From Pseudomonas multiresinivorans (GTDB taxonomy: Bacteria > Pseudomonadota > Gammaproteobacteria > Pseudomonadales > Pseudomonadaceae), in assembly GCF_012971725.1 (NCBI RefSeq), contig NZ_CP048833.1, positions 4,216,001 through 4,280,000 of the forward strand: DNA of 64,000 bases. The letters run 5' to 3'. Positions 1-9,285 of this stretch are shown here, piece by piece (within the stretch, counting starts at the first letter, position 1; every line of letters begins with the position of its first letter). Both the position numbers and the translations under genes were made by a program. Below the pieces are notes generated by a model. It had not been told where the DNA came from. It made no database searches and saw only the letters and a list, made by a program, of their open reading frames with translations.

Positions 1-2262
1 CTTGGCCGAGACGGAGCCGGCCACCTTGGCGCCCAGGCTTTCCAGCTGCTCCTTGGCAACGTCGCGACTCATGGCCTCCAGCGTGCCGGTGAGCACCCAG
101 GTCTGGCCCGCCAGCGGCAGGCCTTCGACGACCTTGCGCTCGCTGCGCCAGTGCATGCCGAACTCCGCCAGCTGCGCCTCGACGGCCCTGGCCCGCTCGA
201 CGCGGGCGGCATCGGCGAAGTATTCGCGCACCGACTGCCTGGCCTTCTCGTTCACTCCTTTCAGGGTGCTGAGGTCCAGCCAGTCCTGGCTGAGGGCAAC
301 CAGCGCGTCGAGGCTGCCGGTACGGTCCGCGAGCTTCTCGGCGCCGGTGGCGGCAATGAAGGGAATGTTCAGCTTGTCGATGAAGCCGGCCAGGGTGGCG
401 ACGGCGGCGAACTCTGCCGATACCTCGCCCTCGTCCTGCAGCTCGATGCCGCGCTCCAGCAGTTGCTGGATCACGCTGCGGTTGTGTTCGTCATCGAAGA
501 AATTGTGGATCTCATAGGCCACTTCACCGCCCACATCGGGCAGGTAGGTCAGCACCTCCGGCAGCGCCTTCTGGATGCGCGCCAGCGAGCCCAGGGAGCG
601 TGCCAGCAGCTTGGCCGTCTCCTCGCCCACGTCAGGGATGCCCAGGGCGAAGACGAAGCGCGCCAACGCCGGCTTGCGACTGTCGGCAATCGCAGCGAGC
701 AGGTTGCGCGTAGAGACTTCGGCGAAGCCTTCCAGCTCGATGACCTGCTCGAAGGTGAGCGTGTACAGATCGGCCGGCGACTTCACCAGGCCCTTGTCCA
801 CCAGTTGCTCGACGATCTTGTCGCCAAGGCCGTCGATGTCCATGGCACGGCGCGAGACGAAGTGAATGATCGCCTGCTTGAGCTGCGCCTGACAGAACAA
901 CCGGCCGACGCAGCGATAGATCGCACCTTCGCTGACCGACTCCTTGCCCTTGCTGCGCTTGACCAGCTGGGTGCGCTCGACCTGCGAGCCACATACCGGG
1001 CACTGGGTGGGGATTGCGACCGGGCGCGCGTCTGCCGGACGGCGCTCGGTGACCACCTGCATGACCTGCGGGATCACGTCGCCGGCCCGGCGGATGATCA
1101 CGGTATCGCCGATCATCAGGCCCAGGCGCGCGACCTCGTCCATGTTGTGCAGGGTGGCATTGGAGACGGTCACACCGGCCACCTGGACCGGCTTCAGGCG
1201 CGCCACGGGAGTCACCGCGCCGGTGCGGCCGACCTGGAATTCCACGTCGAGCAGCTCGGTGAGTTCCTCGCGGGCGGGGAACTTGTGCGCGATGGCCCAA
1301 CGCGGTTCGCGGGCGCGGAAGCCCAGTTCACGCTGGAAATCGATGCGGTTGACCTTGAACACCACGCCGTCGATTTCGTAGGCAAGACTGTCGCGGCGCG
1401 TCCCGATGTCTTCGTAATAGGCGCGGCAACCCTCGACGCCCTTGGCCAGCTTCAGCTCGCGGCTGATCGGGATACCCCAGCCCTTCAACGCCTCAAGGAT
1501 CTCCACCTGGGTGCCCGGCAGCGTACCGCCTTCGACCCGCCCAAAGCCGTAGCAACAGAACTCCAGCGGGCGGCTGGCGGTGATCTTCGAATCCAGCTGG
1601 CGCAGGCTGCCGGCGGCAGCGTTGCGCGGGTTGGCGAAGGTCTTGCCGCCGGCTTCCATCTGCCGCTCGTTGAGCGCTTCGAAGCCGGCCTTGGACATGA
1701 ATACTTCACCACGCACTTCCAGTATCGCCGGCCAGCCCTCGCCCTTCAGGCGCAGCGGCACATTGCGGATGGTACGTACGTTGACGCTGATGTCTTCGCC
1801 GGTGGTGCCGTCGCCACGGGTGGCGCCGCGGGTCAGCACGCCATTCTCGTACAGCAGGCTGACCGCCAGGCCGTCGAGCTTGGGCTCGCAGCTGTATTCC
1901 ACCTCGGCACCGCCGCCGAACAGATCAGAGGAAGGCAACTGGTCGGCCAGCCCCTCGCGCACACGGCGATCGAAATCGTTGAGATCCTGCTCCTCGAAGG
2001 CGTTGCCCAGGCTCAGCATCGGCACTTCGTGGCGTACTTCGCCGAAAGCCGAAGCGGCCGCGCCGCCGACGCGCTGGGTCGGCGACTCGGGAGTGATCAG
2101 TTCGGGATGCTCGGCTTCCAGCGCCTTCAGTTCGCGGAACAGGCGGTCGTACTCGGCGTCCGGCACGCTCGGCTCGTCAAGCACGTAATAGCGGTAGTTA
2201 TGGTCGTCGAGTTCGCTGCGCAGCTGGGCGATGCGTTCGGCAGCGGTCTGGGAATCGGTCAT
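1..2262 (-). CDS. ligA: NAD-dependent DNA ligase LigA (3' end outside window)
   Basis: Seals nicks between Okazaki fragments and in excision repair, using NAD+ to form an enzyme-adenylate. The frame opens with ATG at 2262 (protein begins MTDSQTAAERIAQLRSELDD) and stays open for 754 codons to the window edge. The N-terminal part carries the Ia-domain pattern YYVLDEPSVPDAEYD and the NAD-binding region. The last visible residues (GAKVAGSVSAK) belong to the C-terminal BRCT domain. About 40 residues should remain, judging from the usual 780-800 of Pseudomonas LigA. It lies 87 bp downstream of zipA on the same strand, and zipA-ligA adjacency is standard in Pseudomonas. Identification is secure; only the 3' end is missing. 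Confidence 0.96.
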   Translation of the reverse strand, partial: MTDSQTAAERIAQLRSELDDHNYRYYVLDEPSVPDAEYDRLFRELKALEAEHPELITPESPTQRVGGAAASAFGEVRHEVPMLSLGNAFEEQDLNDFDRRVREGLADQLPSSDLFGGGAEVEYSCEPKLDGLAVSLLYENGVLTRGATRGDGTTGEDISVNVRTIRNVPLRLKGEGWPAILEVRGEVFMSKAGFEALNERQMEAGGKTFANPRNAAAGSLRQLDSKITASRPLEFCCYGFGRVEGGTLPGTQVEILEALKGWGIPISRELKLAKGVEGCRAYYEDIGTRRDSLAYEIDGVVFKVNRIDFQRELGFRAREPRWAIAHKFPAREELTELLDVEFQVGRTGAVTPVARLKPVQVAGVTVSNATLHNMDEVARLGLMIGDTVIIRRAGDVIPQVMQVVTERRPADARPVAIPTQCPVCGSQVERTQLVKRSKGKESVSEGAIYRCVGRLFCQAQLKQAIIHFVSRRAMDIDGLGDKIVEQLVDKGLVKSPADLYTLTFEQVIELEGFAEVSTRNLLAAIADSRKPALARFVFALGIPDVGEETAKLLARSLGSLARIQKALPEVLTYLPDVGGEVAYEIHNFFDDEHNRSVIQQLLERGIELQDEGEVSAEFAAVATLAGFIDKLNIPFIAATGAEKLADRTGSLDALVALSQDWLDLSTLKGVNEKARQSVREYFADAARVERARAVEAQLAEFGMHWRSERKVVEGLPLAGQTWVLTGTLEAMSRDVAKEQLESLGAKVAGSVSAK

Positions 2263-2303
2263 GCGGGAATCTCGGCGGCTCTTTCTGCTTGAGGTAGAAA
2301 TGC

Positions 2304-2330
2304 GAAGCCCCAAGGGTCGCTTGGGGCTTC
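2304..2330 (-). terminator. Hairpin in the zipA-ligA gap
   Basis: An 11-bp perfect stem (GAAGCCCCAAG at 2304-2314 with its complement at 2320-2330) and a 5-nt loop sit between the zipA stop and the ligA start. No strong U tract follows on the minus strand, so it may be a partial attenuator or an mRNA-stabilising hairpin rather than a full terminator. Confidence 0.45.
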
Positions 2331-2349
2331 TGTGCAGCGTGCTGAAAGC

Positions 2350-3240
2350 TTAGCGCTTCTGGGTCAGGGCGCGTCGTTCGAAATCGATGATGCGCTGACG
2401 GTAGTGCTCGATGGTCTGCGCGGTCATCACGCTGCGCTGCTCATCCTTCAGCTCGCCATTGAGCTCCTGGGCCAGCTTGCGGGCGGCGGCGATCATCACG
2501 TCGAACGCCTGCTTGGGATGACGCGGGCCCGGCAGGCCGAGGAAGAAGCTCACGGCGCGGGTGCTGAACTGGTCGATGTTGTCCAGATCGAAGGTGCCCG
2601 GCTTGACCGCGTTGGCCATGGAGAACAGCACTTCACCGTTGCCGGCCATGCTCTCGTGGCGGTGGAAGATGTCCATCTCGCCATAGCGCAGGCCGCTTTC
2701 CAGGATGTTCTGCAGCAGCGCCGGGCCCTTGAAGCCGTTCTCGTCGCGGCTGATGACGTTGATGATCAGCACTTCGTCGACTGGCGCCTGCGGCGCCGAC
2801 GGGGCAGCAGGCACGGGAGCTACGCGCTCCTTGTCCTTCTTGCGGTCTCTCTTCGACTTGTCCTTCTCTGCCGGCGCCTCGTCCAGCGGGTTGGGGAAAT
2901 CCTCTTCGTCCAGCGGGCCGAGCAGGTTCGGTGCCGGATCATCCAGGTTCAGGTCGCCCTGGCGCGGTTCGCCGCGGCGTTTGCCGCGCGACTCCTTGGC
3001 GCTGACCTTGGGCAGGTCTTCCTCGTCCAGTTCCGGCTCGCGGTGTTCGACCACCCGGGAAGGCCCGAGCAGTTCAGGAGTGCTTTCATCCCCGTCATCG
3101 GGCTGGTTGGCAAACTGGCGATCCAGTTTGAACCGCAACTTGCCCTTGCCACCCCGCATGCGACGCCAGCCGTCGAACAGAATGCCGGCGATCACGATAA
3201 GCCCAATGACGATCAGCCATTCGCGCAGACCGATATCCAT
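2350..3240 (-). CDS. zipA: Cell division protein ZipA
   Basis: Inner-membrane anchor that tethers FtsZ polymers to the membrane at the division site. The 296-residue protein starts with a short periplasmic tip and one membrane segment (about residues 6-23, IVIGLIVIAGILFDG). A basic stretch and a long charged, Pro-rich linker follow (about 30-150). The globular C-terminal FtsZ-binding domain covers about 150-290 and includes DEVLIINVISRDENGF. Length and layout match Pseudomonas ZipA. It lies 299 bp downstream of smc on the same strand, so it probably has its own promoter in that AT-rich gap. No strong Shine-Dalgarno is seen directly before the ATG. Confidence 0.95.
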   Translation of the reverse strand: MDIGLREWLIVIGLIVIAGILFDGWRRMRGGKGKLRFKLDRQFANQPDDGDESTPELLGPSRVVEHREPELDEEDLPKVSAKESRGKRRGEPRQGDLNLDDPAPNLLGPLDEEDFPNPLDEAPAEKDKSKRDRKKDKERVAPVPAAPSAPQAPVDEVLIINVISRDENGFKGPALLQNILESGLRYGEMDIFHRHESMAGNGEVLFSMANAVKPGTFDLDNIDQFSTRAVSFFLGLPGPRHPKQAFDVMIAAARKLAQELNGELKDEQRSVMTAQTIEHYRQRIIDFERRALTQKR

Positions 3241-3539
3241 CTAATCCCGTAGCCCCTGAACAAAAAATGATGATGAAGAAAAGGACATCCTATCCCTTGA
3301 AAACGTGGAGCCAACTTCATGTTCTGACTGATGTTTTCCACGCGATACAAAAGTGGGCATTAAGCTAACACGCTCTCACATAACTTTACACTGTCTATGG
3401 CGACACTCCGACGCGCTCTTTGCAACTTTTCATAGCCGTTGCCACTTGCGCGCATGAAGTGAAGCCTACCTCAATCAAATCAATGCTTTAGGCATGAAAA
3501 AAAGCATCTTGCCAGCATAGCTCAAGTTCGCCCGGACGA
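3241..3539. other. AT-rich smc-zipA intergenic region
   Basis: This 299-bp gap is clearly richer in A+T than its neighbours and holds no convincing coding frame. On the minus strand the smc stop is followed by a low-GC inverted repeat (ATGCTTT near 3482 and its complement near 3501) next to a run of A/T, a possible weak terminator. The rest most likely carries the zipA promoter, but no single -35/-10 pair stands out. Confidence 0.5.
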
Positions 3540-6500
3540 TCACGCTTCGGCGAGCGCAACTGCCTCTTCCACATCCACCGCCACCAGACGCGAACAACCC
3601 GGTTCGTGCATGGTCACGCCCATCAATTGATCGGCCATCTCCATGGCGATCTTGTTGTGGGTGATATAGATGAATTGCACTTTCTCCGACATCTCCTTCA
3701 CCAGCCGCGCATAACGGCCGACGTTGGCATCGTCCAGCGGCGCGTCGACCTCGTCGAGCATGCAGAACGGTGCCGGGTTCAGCTGGAAGATCGCAAATAC
3801 CAGCGCCAGAGCGGTCAGGGCCTTCTCGCCACCGGACAGAAGATGGATGGTGCTGTTCTTCTTGCCCGGCGGCCTCGCCATGATCGCTACCCCGGTATCG
3901 AGTAGATCCTCGCCGGTAAGTTCCAGATAGGCGTGACCGCCGCCGAAAACCTTGGGGAACAGTGCCTGAAGGCCAGCATTGATCTGGTCGAAGGTTTCCT
4001 TGAAGCGGTTGCGGGTTTCCTTGTCGATCTTGCGGATGACGTTTTCCAGGGTATCCAGCGCTTCCACCAGGTCGTCGTTCTGGTCGTCGAGGTAGCGTTT
4101 GCGCTCGGATTGCTGCTGGTACTCCTCGATCGCCGCGAGGTTGATCGGCCCCAGCCGGCCAATGCGCGCGGCCAGTTCTGCCAGGCGGATTTCCCAGATC
4201 TTCTCGGCGGCATCGTGAGGCAGAGTGCCCAGCACGCCGTGCAGGTCGTAGCCGTCCTCGTGGAGCTGCTCCTGCAGCGACTTGCGCCGCACGCTCAAGG
4301 CCTGCCACTCCATGCGCTGCTGTTCCAGCTGACCGCGCAGCAGTTGCGACTGCTGCTCGGCCTGGGTCCGGCGCTTCTCGGCATCGCGCAACTGGCGATC
4401 GGCGTCTTCCAGGGCAAGACGCGCGTGCTTGAGTTCGTCTTCCACCGCCATGCGCCGGTCGAGCAATTCCTCCAGGCGCATGCGTAATTCTTCCAGCGGC
4501 GCGGCGCCCTCCTCCAGGTTGAGATTGAGCTGCTCGCAGCGCTCGACCAGGCGCACCGCCTGGCTGTCCAAGCGCTCCAGCGCCTGGCGGGTGGATTCGT
4601 GCTGGGCACGCAGGGAACCAACCCGCACAGCCAACTGATGGGCCTGGTCCTTGTGCTGGCGGGATTCCTGGCGGATGCGGTCGAGTTTCTCGCGCATGCC
4701 GTCGCGCTCGGCGAGCAGCGACTCACGGCGCTCGGTATCCACCGCCATGGCGTCCAGTGCTTCCTGCAGGCTCAGGCGGGCTTCGCCCAGTTGCTCCTGC
4801 TCGATGGCGTGCTGCTCGGCCAGCTCGGCCAGTTCTTCGTCAAGACGGCGCCGGCGCAACGTCAACTGCTCGACCTTGGCCTGCTGCGCGGACAGCTGCG
4901 CCTTCAGTTCGCCCTGGCGGCGACCTTCGTCCTGCAGGCGGCGGCGCACCTGGTCGCGGCCTTCCTCGGCCTGACGCTGCTCGTCACGCAAGCGCACCAG
5001 CTGCTCGTCGATCTCGGCGAGGCGCTGCTCCAGCGTCTCTCGCTCGACATAAAGACGCTCAAGCTCCTGCCCACGCGCCAGCACGCCGCCATCGGCGGAT
5101 TCGCCGCGGCGCACGCGCAGGAAGTTGCGGCCGACCCAGTAACCATCGCGGCTGACCAGGCTCTCGCCGTCGCCCAGCGAAGCGCGTTGGGCCAGCGCCT
5201 GATCCAGGGTTTCCACCGGGCGCACGCGGCCCAGCCAATAGCTCAGGTCGACATTCGTCTCGACCTTGTCCAGCAGGCTGCCGGGACGAGAAACCGCGCC
5301 AGCGGCCAGATCGAGCAGGCGCAGCTCGCCCTTCTCCAGCGCGTCGAACGGCAGCCCCTTCACATCGTCCAGCAGCACGCCATGCAGGTCGGCGCCGAGT
5401 ACGGTTTCCACCGCCAGCTCCCAGCCCGCCTGCACGCGCAGCCCTTCGGCGAGGCGCGGGCGCTGTTCCAGGCCCTGTTGGCGCAGCCACTGCGCAGTGC
5501 CGTCGCCCGGATCGAGCGCGGCCTGCTGCAAGGCTTCCAGCGAGGCGATCCGTCCATTCAGACGTTGCAGCTCGCCCTGCGCCTGGTGCTGCGCGGCGGT
5601 GCTTTCCTGCAGAGACTGGCGCACGCGCTCCAGGCGCTCGGCCAGTTCCTGCTCTTCGATCTGTGACTCTTCCAGCAGCAACTCGATGGCGGCAACCTGT
5701 TCGCCCAATTCGAGGATCGCAGCGTCTTCCGGGTCAGCCGCCAGTTGTGTGCGTTCGTCGTTCAATCGGCGCTGACGCTCGGCCTGGCGCTCCAGGCTCT
5801 GCTCCAGGTGCTGGATGCGCGACTGCTGCACTTCGGCTTCGCGGCGCGGTTCAGCGCTCTGCTGGTTGAAGGCGTCCCAGCGCTGCTGCCAGTCGTGCAT
5901 GCGCTGCTCGGCCTCTTCCAGGCCAACGGTGGCCTCTTCGGCGGCGGCGGCGCTGATTTCCTGCTCCGGGGCCAGGCGCTCCAGCTCTTCGGCCAGGGTG
6001 GCCAGCAGCGTGCGGTCGTGGCCCAGGTGGGATTCGGTTTCCTGGCGGGTTTTCTCCGCCTCGCGCAGGTCGTCCTGCAACTGGCGCAGGCGCTGCTGGC
6101 CGTGCTGGATGCTCTGCTCGACGCGGGCGATGTCGCCGCCGACGGAATAGAAGCGGCCCTGCACCTGGTTGAAGGTTTCCGACAGCTCATGGTGGCCGTC
6201 GCGCAGGCGCTCGATGCTCGCGTCCGCGCTGCGCTGCTCGGCCACCAGTGCCTCGAAGGCCACTTCCTGGTCGCCGATCACCTTTTCCTTCTGCCCGACC
6301 TGCTCGTTCAGGTCGCGCCAGCGCAGGGCGCCGAGCTGGGCCTTGAGGGTACGTTCCTCGGCCTTGAACTCCTGGTACTTCTCCGCCGACTGGGCCTGAC
6401 GGTGCAGACGTTCGAGCTGGCGTTCCAGCTCTTCGCGTAGGTCGGTCAGGCGCGCGAGGTTTTCCTGGGTGCGGCGGATGCGGTTCTCGGTTTCGCGGCG

Positions 6501-7028
6501 GCGCTCCTTGTACTTGGAGATGCCGGCGGCTTCCTCGATGAAGTTGCGCAGGTCCTCGGGCTTGGCTTCGATCAGCTTGGAGATCATGCCCTGCTCGATG
6601 ATCGAGTAGCTGCGCGGCCCGAGGCCGGTGCCGAGGAAGATGTCGGTGATGTCCCGGCGCCGGCACTTGGTGCCGTTGAGGAAGTAGGTGTTCTGGCCGT
6701 CGCGGGTCACGCGGCGGCGAATGGAAATCTCGGCGTAGCTGGCGTATTCGCCCAGCAGGGTCTGGTCGGAGTTGTCGAAGATCAGCTCGATGGACGCCTG
6801 GGTCACCGGCTTGCGGGTGTTGGAGCCATTGAAGATGACGTCGGTCATCGATTCGCCGCGGAGATTCTTCGCCGAACTCTCACCCATCACCCAGCGAACG
6901 GCGTCGATGATGTTGGACTTGCCGCAGCCGTTGGGACCAACCACCGCCGCCATGTTGCTCGGGAAATTGACCGTCGTCGGATCGACGAAGGACTTGAAGC
7001 CCGCCAGCTTGATGCACTTGAGCCGCAT
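3540..7028 (-). CDS. smc: Chromosome segregation protein SMC
   Basis: ATPase that organises and helps segregate the nucleoid as the core of the SMC-ScpAB condensin. The 1162 residues show the complete layout: Walker A near the N-terminus (GPNGCGKSNIIDA, about 32-44), a long coiled coil rich in E, Q, R and L, a hinge around residues 500-640, a second coiled coil, and the C-terminal head with signature LLSGGEKALTALAL and Walker B MLDEVDAPLDD. The start is fixed by a strong purine-rich ribosome site (GGGGGGAGGG) just before ATG 7028. The gntR gene ends only 34 bp upstream on the same strand, so the two may be co-transcribed. Confidence 0.96.
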   Translation of the reverse strand: MRLKCIKLAGFKSFVDPTTVNFPSNMAAVVGPNGCGKSNIIDAVRWVMGESSAKNLRGESMTDVIFNGSNTRKPVTQASIELIFDNSDQTLLGEYASYAEISIRRRVTRDGQNTYFLNGTKCRRRDITDIFLGTGLGPRSYSIIEQGMISKLIEAKPEDLRNFIEEAAGISKYKERRRETENRIRRTQENLARLTDLREELERQLERLHRQAQSAEKYQEFKAEERTLKAQLGALRWRDLNEQVGQKEKVIGDQEVAFEALVAEQRSADASIERLRDGHHELSETFNQVQGRFYSVGGDIARVEQSIQHGQQRLRQLQDDLREAEKTRQETESHLGHDRTLLATLAEELERLAPEQEISAAAAEEATVGLEEAEQRMHDWQQRWDAFNQQSAEPRREAEVQQSRIQHLEQSLERQAERQRRLNDERTQLAADPEDAAILELGEQVAAIELLLEESQIEEQELAERLERVRQSLQESTAAQHQAQGELQRLNGRIASLEALQQAALDPGDGTAQWLRQQGLEQRPRLAEGLRVQAGWELAVETVLGADLHGVLLDDVKGLPFDALEKGELRLLDLAAGAVSRPGSLLDKVETNVDLSYWLGRVRPVETLDQALAQRASLGDGESLVSRDGYWVGRNFLRVRRGESADGGVLARGQELERLYVERETLEQRLAEIDEQLVRLRDEQRQAEEGRDQVRRRLQDEGRRQGELKAQLSAQQAKVEQLTLRRRRLDEELAELAEQHAIEQEQLGEARLSLQEALDAMAVDTERRESLLAERDGMREKLDRIRQESRQHKDQAHQLAVRVGSLRAQHESTRQALERLDSQAVRLVERCEQLNLNLEEGAAPLEELRMRLEELLDRRMAVEDELKHARLALEDADRQLRDAEKRRTQAEQQSQLLRGQLEQQRMEWQALSVRRKSLQEQLHEDGYDLHGVLGTLPHDAAEKIWEIRLAELAARIGRLGPINLAAIEEYQQQSERKRYLDDQNDDLVEALDTLENVIRKIDKETRNRFKETFDQINAGLQALFPKVFGGGHAYLELTGEDLLDTGVAIMARPPGKKNSTIHLLSGGEKALTALALVFAIFQLNPAPFCMLDEVDAPLDDANVGRYARLVKEMSEKVQFIYITHNKIAMEMADQLMGVTMHEPGCSRLVAVDVEEAVALAEA

Positions 7029-7062
7029 GCGCCCTCCCCCCCTTGTTCTTCTAGTAGCGAGC

Positions 7063-7722
7063 TTATCGTTCAGCCAGAGCGGCCAGGACCAGTTGGCTGT
7101 TGTGCCGACCGTAGTCGAGCAGCACCGCGCGGATGCCGGCTTCGTCGCGCCCGACCACCGCGCGCAGCAGGTCTTCGAAGCTGCCGATGAACTGACTCAT
7201 CTCGCCTTTGCGGCGTTCCAGGGCCAGATGATAAGTGCGGCTGATGGCCGGCAGGAGATTTTCCACGGTTTCCTGCAGGTAGGGGTTGCCAGCGAACGGG
7301 AAGGCGGCGCGCATGATGTCGAAGCTGGATTCGACGAAGGCATTGATGTCGCCGCGCTCGAGGTTTTCCAGCAGGCGTTGCTGGATCGCCATGAAGGGCG
7401 CCAGGTCGACCTCCTCGCGCCAGGTTCGGGCCACGCTGCTGGCGAGCATGATGTACAGCTCGATGACCAGCGAATACAGGCTTTCGACGTGCGCCGGGGA
7501 CAGTTCGGACACCTGCGCGCCGCGGCGCGGCAGGATTACCACCAGGTGGCGACGCTCCAGGATCAGCAGCGCCTCGCGCACCGAGCCACGGCTGACATTC
7601 AGGGTCTGGGTGACCTTCTGTTCCTGGATGCGCTCGCGCTCCTTGAGTTCGCCCCGGATGATGCGTTCGGCAAGGTGATGCGCGATCTGCTCAGCCAGGC
7701 TGTCCGGGGCCTTGAACGTCAT
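7063..7722 (-). CDS. GntR-family (FCD) transcriptional regulator next to alkB2
   Basis: A 219-residue FadR-subfamily regulator: an N-terminal winged helix-turn-helix (about residues 8-75, including RIQEQKVTQTLNVSRGSVRE) followed by an all-helical FCD effector domain (about 80-210). ATG 7722 is chosen because the protein begins directly before the wHTH; a longer in-frame extension reaches only low-complexity sequence antisense to alkB2. The gene is divergent from alkB2, and the 183-bp space between them holds two perfect palindromes. It is therefore probably the local regulator of alkB2, perhaps sensing a fatty acid or acyl-CoA; the ligand is inference. P. aeruginosa has the same arrangement. 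Confidence 0.88.
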   Translation of the reverse strand: MTFKAPDSLAEQIAHHLAERIIRGELKERERIQEQKVTQTLNVSRGSVREALLILERRHLVVILPRRGAQVSELSPAHVESLYSLVIELYIMLASSVARTWREEVDLAPFMAIQQRLLENLERGDINAFVESSFDIMRAAFPFAGNPYLQETVENLLPAISRTYHLALERRKGEMSQFIGSFEDLLRAVVGRDEAGIRAVLLDYGRHNSQLVLAALAER

Positions 7723-7774
7723 GGTTGTCCTTAAGAATCGGGGCGCTTTCGAGGGGTTGGTGCGGAGGCGAAGT

Positions 7775-7791
7775 GTAACACAGGGTGTTAC
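7775..7791. promoter_or_regulatory. Perfect inverted repeat in the gntR-alkB2 space
   Basis: GTAACAC and GTGTTAC face each other across AGG, 53 bp upstream of the gntR start and 115 bp upstream of alkB2. It may be an operator for the gntR promoter or a leader hairpin; the sequence alone does not decide. Confidence 0.4.
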
Positions 7792-7859
7792 CGCGCCATC
7801 TCCTGTGCCGGGCGGACGACAGAACAAAGGTTGGTGCGTCCAGTGGCAGGAACAGGCGC

Positions 7860-7878
7860 AGGATTGTCCGACAATCCT
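7860..7878. promoter_or_regulatory. Candidate GntR operator before alkB2
   Basis: AGGATTGTCCGACAATCCT is a perfect palindrome with 9-bp arms around one central C, ending 27 bp before the alkB2 ATG. The core TTGTCNGACAA has the short two-fold symmetric form typical of FadR-type GntR operators. Its place next to the alkB2 start suggests repression of alkB2 by the divergent regulator. Confidence 0.6.
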
Positions 7879-7905
7879 ACACAAGAGACGTATCGGGAGT
7901 CGTCC

Positions 7906-9042
7906 ATGTTCGCCTTTTTCCTTTCCCCTGCCTGGATGTTGCGTCTCAAGAAAGCCGGCTACTGGATCTGGCTGGTGCCGGTGTTCGGTATTCCGGTGAG
8001 CTACTGGTGGTCTTACGGCAGCAACTACCCCAATGCCTGGGCCTGGCTGGTGATCACCGTGGTGTTCGGGGTAATCCCGCTGCTGGACTTCGTGGTCGGC
8101 CGCGATCCGGCCAATCCGGATGAGATCGAGGAAGTCCCGCCCATGGAGCGCGAGGGCTATTACCGCTTCCTCAGCCTGCTGACGGTGCCGCTGCTGCTGG
8201 GCATGCTGGTCTACGGCGGCTGGGTGCTGGCCACTTATGATGCCTGGAACTGGGTCGGCCAACTGGGCTGGATTCTTTCGGTCGGCACGGTGATGGGCGC
8301 CATCGGCATCACCGTCTCCCACGAGCTGATCCACAAGGACCCGGAACTGGAGCAGAACGCCGGCGGCCTGTTGCTGGCGGCGGTATGCTACGCGGGCTTC
8401 AAGGTGGAACACGTGCGCGGCCACCATGTGCACGTTTCTACGCCGGAAGATGCCTCGTCCTCGCGCTACGGCCAGAGCCTCTACGCCTTCCTGCCCCACG
8501 CCTACAAGCACAACTTCCTCAATGCCTGGAAGCTCGAGAAGGAGCGCCTCAAGCGCAAGGGCCTGCCGGCGCTGCACTGGCGCAATGAGCTGATCTGGTG
8601 GTACGTCATCAGCGTGCTGTTCCTGGTCGGATTCAGCGTCGCGTTCGGCTGGATCGGCGCGGTCTACTTCATCGGCCAGTCGGTGATGGCCTTCACCCTG
8701 CTGGAGATCGTCAACTACGTCGAACACTACGGGCTGCACCGCCGCCGCCTGGAAACCGGGCGCTACGAGCGGACCACCCACGAGCACTCCTGGAACAGCA
8801 ACTTCCTGCTGACCAACCTGTTCCTCTTCCACCTGCAGCGCCACTCCGACCACCACGCCAACGCCAAGCGCCGCTACCAGGTGCTGCGGCACTTCGACGA
8901 AAGCCCGCAACTGCCCAACGGCTATGCCGGGATGATCGTCCTGGCGCTGTTCCCGCCGCTCTGGCGCGCGGTAATGGACCGCCGGGTGCGCGCCTACTAC
9001 GCCGGCGAGGAATACCAGCTGAGCGCCACCCAGCAAGCCTGA
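7906..9042 (+). CDS. alkB2: Alkane 1-monooxygenase AlkB2
   Basis: Integral-membrane non-haem di-iron hydroxylase that oxidises medium- and long-chain n-alkanes to 1-alkanols with electrons from rubredoxin. The 378-residue protein has about six membrane segments and the family's histidine boxes HELIHK, HVRGHHVH and LQRHSDHHA, plus the AlkB motif NYVEHYGLHRR. The start at 7906 gives the expected MFAFFLSPAWMLRLKKAGYW opening and has a CGGGAG ribosome site; an upstream in-frame ATG at 7831 would add an unlikely leader crossing the palindrome. No rubredoxin gene is nearby, so electron transfer must come from elsewhere. The protein most resembles P. aeruginosa AlkB2. Confidence 0.95.
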   Translation: MFAFFLSPAWMLRLKKAGYWIWLVPVFGIPVSYWWSYGSNYPNAWAWLVITVVFGVIPLLDFVVGRDPANPDEIEEVPPMEREGYYRFLSLLTVPLLLGMLVYGGWVLATYDAWNWVGQLGWILSVGTVMGAIGITVSHELIHKDPELEQNAGGLLLAAVCYAGFKVEHVRGHHVHVSTPEDASSSRYGQSLYAFLPHAYKHNFLNAWKLEKERLKRKGLPALHWRNELIWWYVISVLFLVGFSVAFGWIGAVYFIGQSVMAFTLLEIVNYVEHYGLHRRRLETGRYERTTHEHSWNSNFLLTNLFLFHLQRHSDHHANAKRRYQVLRHFDESPQLPNGYAGMIVLALFPPLWRAVMDRRVRAYYAGEEYQLSATQQA

Positions 9043-9061
9043 TCGACGAGTTCCACGCCTT

Positions 9062-9097
9062 GGTGGCAAGCCCTACCCCGGCTTGCCGCCTTTTTTT
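9062..9097 (+). terminator. Rho-independent terminator of alkB2
   Basis: Stem GGCAAGCC (9065-9072) pairs with GGCTTGCC (9080-9087), extended by GC pairs, and is followed by seven T residues at 9091-9097. Confidence 0.8.
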
Positions 9098-9113
9098 GCT
9101 CTCTGCCATCCCT

Positions 9114-9216
9114 GTAGGAGCGAGCTTGCTCGCGAAGCTCTTCGTCCGTTAAAAGCCGGTCGACCGGCACGGCGCACGTGTCTGCAACGGCGGTTCGCGA
9201 GCAAGCTCGCTCCTAC
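9114..9216. repeat. REP pair (type A)
   Basis: Two inverted copies of the palindromic element with core GTAGGAGCGAGC...GCTCGCGAA (9114-9136 and, reversed, 9193-9216) enclose a 56-bp spacer. The same element recurs at 15871, 15918, 21744, 33624, 44191 and 49478. It is a typical Pseudomonas bipartite REP arrangement in the alkB2-xdhA gap. Confidence 0.85.
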
Positions 9217-9285
9217 GAAAAGCCGCTCCTTCCCCACCACTTGTCACCCCGGAAAAACTTTCTGACCTTTAGGACAGAAATTTTA

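Noticed and set aside
151..2292. A 713-codon plus-strand frame opposite ligA
   Set aside because: The minus strand encodes a clear LigA; the plus-strand translation is a low-information shadow with no recognisable motif.
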